Assembly (NCBI GenBank): GCA_013215875.1
Contig: JABSQK010000307.1
Location: forward strand, 1 to 40,311
Origin: Lentisphaeria bacterium
GTDB lineage: Bacteria > Verrucomicrobiota > Lentisphaeria > JABSQK01
Direction: 5' to 3'
Length of the DNA stretch: 40,311 nt
Below, piece after piece: positions 37,300-40,311 of the stretch (its first letter is position 1; every line of letters begins with the position of its first letter). Under the pieces are notes generated by a model that saw nothing but the letters and a program-made list of their open reading frames with translations, was not told the origin of the DNA and ran no database searches. Position numbers and translations under genes: made by a program.

Positions 37300-38256
37300 T
37301 TAACGTAACGAATTTTTGATTGTCATTAATTGTTTCTGCAGGTCATTAATTTCCACTTGCCAAAAATCGCTTGTTCCCCAATGAGGGAAATTGTGTCTGA
37401 AGACGGGATCGTTTATTTGCATGGAGCACCAGGCGGAGAAGTAAAGCATACGCATCACCCGCAGTGGTTCGATGAGCTTCAATGAAAAATGGTCAAACTC
37501 ATAGAATTCTTCATAGCCATCAATCAAGAGATCGAGTATCTGGCGTGATTCCTCCACGGAGCTCGACAACATGAGCCAGAGATCCTGCACTGCCGGACCC
37601 ATTGCCATATCATCGAAGTCAATCAGCATTAAACCATCTTCAGAATGCTCAAGGATATTATTCATATGCAGATCGCCGTGAATGCGGATGCGGTCTACAT
37701 CTTCAAATAAAGGGCAAATGAGCGACATGAGCTCATCAGTAATCTCGTTAAATTGTGCCAGGTGCTTTTCGTCGATAAATCCTTGCAGGGTTGAGATGTC
37801 ACTTTTAGTTGATAATGACGGATCCATAATTATCCGGTGCTCCGCTTCGAAGCGTTGACCTACCATATGGCAGCGACCAACTATGCGGCCGAGACGCAAC
37901 CAGTTTTCATCATCTTCCACTTGCAGGGTATGGCCCCATTTCTTCGGAAATACGGCAAAGTAAATGCCCTTGTACTCGGCCAGCGTTGACTCGCCAATTA
38001 CCAGCGGAGGGATAACAGGAATTTCATCTTCGACACAGTCCATGATAAAATCGTGTTCATCAAGAAGAGCATCCATTTCCCAACGCCCGGGACGGTAAAA
38101 TTTTGCGACGAAGCGGTCGCCGTCGACATCCTGCAATTCATAGACCCGGTTGATATAGCTTGGGTGAGAGTGGGCCAGGCCTGTAAAGCCTTTACCCATG
38201 ACTTGCTCAACGGCATCAATTACATTATCGGGACTTAATTCTTCAAAATCATTCAT
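37300..38256 (-). CDS. srkA: Serine/threonine protein kinase of the SrkA/RdoA (YihE) family
   Basis: 318 aa. NRVYELQDVDGDRFVAKFYRPGRW, RIHGDLHMNNILEHSEDGLMLIDFDDMAMGPAVQDLWLMLS. Confidence 0.93.
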   Translation of the reverse strand: MNDFEELSPDNVIDAVEQVMGKGFTGLAHSHPSYINRVYELQDVDGDRFVAKFYRPGRWEMDALLDEHDFIMDCVEDEIPVIPPLVIGESTLAEYKGIYFAVFPKKWGHTLQVEDDENWLRLGRIVGRCHMVGQRFEAEHRIIMDPSLSTKSDISTLQGFIDEKHLAQFNEITDELMSLICPLFEDVDRIRIHGDLHMNNILEHSEDGLMLIDFDDMAMGPAVQDLWLMLSSSVEESRQILDLLIDGYEEFYEFDHFSLKLIEPLRVMRMLYFSAWCSMQINDPVFRHNFPHWGTSDFWQVEINDLQKQLMTIKNSLR

Positions 38257-39466
38257 AAAAATATTTTACGTTATATTCTTTTTTTGGATTCTTACAATAG
38301 TCCAGAAGCTTCGACATGTTTGCCTTCAGTCCATTATTTACTTTGAGCCGTTCGAGTATTTCATCTTTAGTGAATTTAGCATGAAGATCCTGCAGATTAA
38401 TTACTGCTATAGCATTGGCTAGATCCATATATAGTTGCCGTTTGCGTTTAAACAAGCGCAGCATCTTTTCCTTGCTGAAAAGACCTTTCTCAAGGTGCAC
38501 ATCAAGCTTCAGGGGAGATTTATCATCTTCCTTCCAGCCCCAGTTCGCCAACAATTCTTCAAGCCGCTGCTTTTTCTTTGGCGGACAGAGCTGTGAGTTC
38601 TTAAAGACACTGATCACATGGTTGCTAAAACCATCTTTGTATTCGATATTTGCCAGAGTTTTTTTGGGGATGATGGAACAGAGATAGCGTAAATATTTTT
38701 CTTTTTCAATTGAATAGAGCAGGGAGACCCAAGCTGTTTGAAGCGGATACTCGATTGTACCGGGCTTTACACCCTTAAATGAATTATTCCATTCATCAGC
38801 GAGCAGTTCGGTTTGCCCTTCGATGAAGAACGATTCAGCCAATCTGCTCTCGCTTACAGGAAGCAGATGATGCCAGAATTCATGTGCAAAGCTATCGATA
38901 AAGTTTCCAGTATTTTTGTAGGCGATGTCGAGATTAATCGCAATGACTTGTAATGCAGGAAAATATACAGCGGCAGTTTGAGATGTCTGACTGCGTTGAA
39001 AATAACGAAATCTGAAATGAAGCGTTTGTTTAAGGCGTTTTTTAAATAATTTCCTTACCTCGGCATCATTTGTCAGATTCTTTATGGACGCATCGAATGT
39101 CTTATTAACGAGCTTGTAATGAGCCGCGATTTCCTTACAGAACTTTAATCGTTTCTTTGCCGATACGTACAAAAGCTTTTCATTTGCCATCTCTTTTTTG
39201 TAACTGGTCCAGATCTTTTTACATTCGGGGCTACGGCAATTTTTACTGCTTATAAAATCATTTTTCTTTTTGTACCAGAGGGCTAATTTCTCATGCTGCC
39301 TTTGCATACGGCGGCGTTCATCCTTGAGCTCAAGGCCAGTTACTGGATCAATCGCTGCCTGCCGGTACAGTTCGTTGAGCAAAGCTGCATAGATCGAATC
39401 AGAAAAATCAGCAGCGGATGCACTCGTAAAATACAGCAAAAACAAGATGGTGAGTTTTTTTGTCAT
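38249..39466 (-). CDS. Exported putative zinc metallopeptidase-like protein (HEFWHH motif), unknown
   Basis: 405 aa. Signal peptide MTKKLTILFLLYFTSASA. FIDSFAHEFWHHLLPVSESRLAESFFIEGQTELLADEW has a HExxH-like motif with a downstream EGQTE. Confidence 0.6.
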   Translation of the reverse strand: MTKKLTILFLLYFTSASAADFSDSIYAALLNELYRQAAIDPVTGLELKDERRRMQRQHEKLALWYKKKNDFISSKNCRSPECKKIWTSYKKEMANEKLLYVSAKKRLKFCKEIAAHYKLVNKTFDASIKNLTNDAEVRKLFKKRLKQTLHFRFRYFQRSQTSQTAAVYFPALQVIAINLDIAYKNTGNFIDSFAHEFWHHLLPVSESRLAESFFIEGQTELLADEWNNSFKGVKPGTIEYPLQTAWVSLLYSIEKEKYLRYLCSIIPKKTLANIEYKDGFSNHVISVFKNSQLCPPKKKQRLEELLANWGWKEDDKSPLKLDVHLEKGLFSKEKMLRLFKRKRQLYMDLANAIAVINLQDLHAKFTKDEILERLKVNNGLKANMSKLLDYCKNPKKEYNVKYFYE

Positions 39467-39555
39467 AGCTTCATATAATATGCTTTACATTGCCTAAATG
39501 CTATATAAAGTCACAGCTTAAGCAAATTAATTGCCGCTCAGGAAGGAATCGAAAG

Positions 39556-40311
39556 ATGAAGACACATAAAATTGGTATTATAGGTATTGGCATGATCAGC
39601 GAATTTCATGCTAAAGCACTTGCAGAAATTCCCAATGCAGAACTCGTTGCGGCACATTCTCGCAGTCTGGAAAAAGCAGAAAAATTTACTGCAGAGTTTG
39701 GTGGCAAGGCATATGATTCCATTGATGAATTTATGGCTGATCCTGAGATTGAAATTGTCAGTATCTGCACGCCATCTGGTGCCCATGCTGAAACTGCCAT
39801 TGCAGCTGCCAAGGCTGGAAAGCATGTGATATGTGAAAAACCCATCGAGATTTCCCTTGAGCGCATCGATGCTATGACTCAGGCCCATGCGGATGCCGGT
39901 ACCAAGCTTTGCGGAATTTTTCCATACCGGTTTAACGATGTGACAAACGAAATGAAACGAGCAGTTGATGCCGGACGTTTTGGCAAGCTCACATTTGCTG
40001 CAGCTCATGTACCCTGGTGGCGCGACCAAAAATATTATGATGAAGGCGGCTGGAAAGGAACCCAACAATTAGATGGCGGAGGCGCTTTGATGAATCAATC
40101 AATTCATGCTGTCGATTCGCTTATCTGGTTAATGGGCGATGTGGATTCTATTATGGCCTATACAGATTGTTTGGCGCATGATAATATCGAAGTGGAAGAT
40201 ACTGCAGTTGCCTGTTTGCGTTTTAAGAATGGCGCATTGGGGCTTATCAGCGGTACAACCAGTATCTATCCGGGACATTTTCGCCGGGTGGAAATTTGTG
40301 GCAATGAAGGA
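39556..40311 (+). CDS. Gfo/Idh/MocA-family oxidoreductase (partial, runs off window end)
   Basis: MKTHKIGIIGIGMISEFHAKALAEIPNAELVAAHSRSLEKAEKF...VSICTPSGAHAETAIAAAKAGKHVICEKPIEIS. ggaaggaatc upstream. No stop before the window end. Confidence 0.95.
   Translation, partial: MKTHKIGIIGIGMISEFHAKALAEIPNAELVAAHSRSLEKAEKFTAEFGGKAYDSIDEFMADPEIEIVSICTPSGAHAETAIAAAKAGKHVICEKPIEISLERIDAMTQAHADAGTKLCGIFPYRFNDVTNEMKRAVDAGRFGKLTFAAAHVPWWRDQKYYDEGGWKGTQQLDGGGALMNQSIHAVDSLIWLMGDVDSIMAYTDCLAHDNIEVEDTAVACLRFKNGALGLISGTTSIYPGHFRRVEICGNEG

Noticed and set aside
1-40311. CRISPR array, prophage, toxin-antitoxin or defence island
   Set aside because: No regularly spaced repeats, integrase, phage structural or recognisable defence genes were seen on either strand.

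Overview
The window is about 40 kb of a moderately AT-rich bacterial chromosome, densely coding on both strands. The gene content would fit a PVC-type (e.g. Lentisphaerota) genome, but that taxonomic guess is weak. Most genes are ordinary housekeeping or metabolic genes: GH20 hexosaminidase, RbgA-type GTPase, SfsA, MetF, tRNA-Gln, TolC-type OMP, ribokinase, LD-carboxypeptidase, FucU, HemB, SrkA-like kinase, a Gfo/Idh/MocA oxidoreductase, and a MoxR/DUF58/transglutaminase operon. I see no CRISPR array, prophage or intact mobile element. The more interesting observations are: (i) a GbsR/MarR-type regulator whose own promoter and the next promoter carry near-identical dyads (ACTTTCA-N8-TGAAA[G/A]T), predicting a local regulon of membrane protein, DCC/DUF393, TIGR01777 and DUF2071 genes; (ii) three apparently interrupted genes: in-frame TAA codons in the DUF2071 gene and in a large exported protein, and a frame break in the DUF58 gene; (iii) an apparently shared N-terminal helical module on separate SirB1/transglutaminase-like and HspQ/YccV-like proteins, two domains that are fused in eukaryotic FBXO21; (iv) a hybrid histidine kinase whose two receiver domains both lack the phospho-acceptor Asp; (v) a compact FtsX-like permease sandwiched between two different ABC ATPases with TAATG junctions. 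All calls come from reading the sequence and the supplied ORFs. No database search was run.
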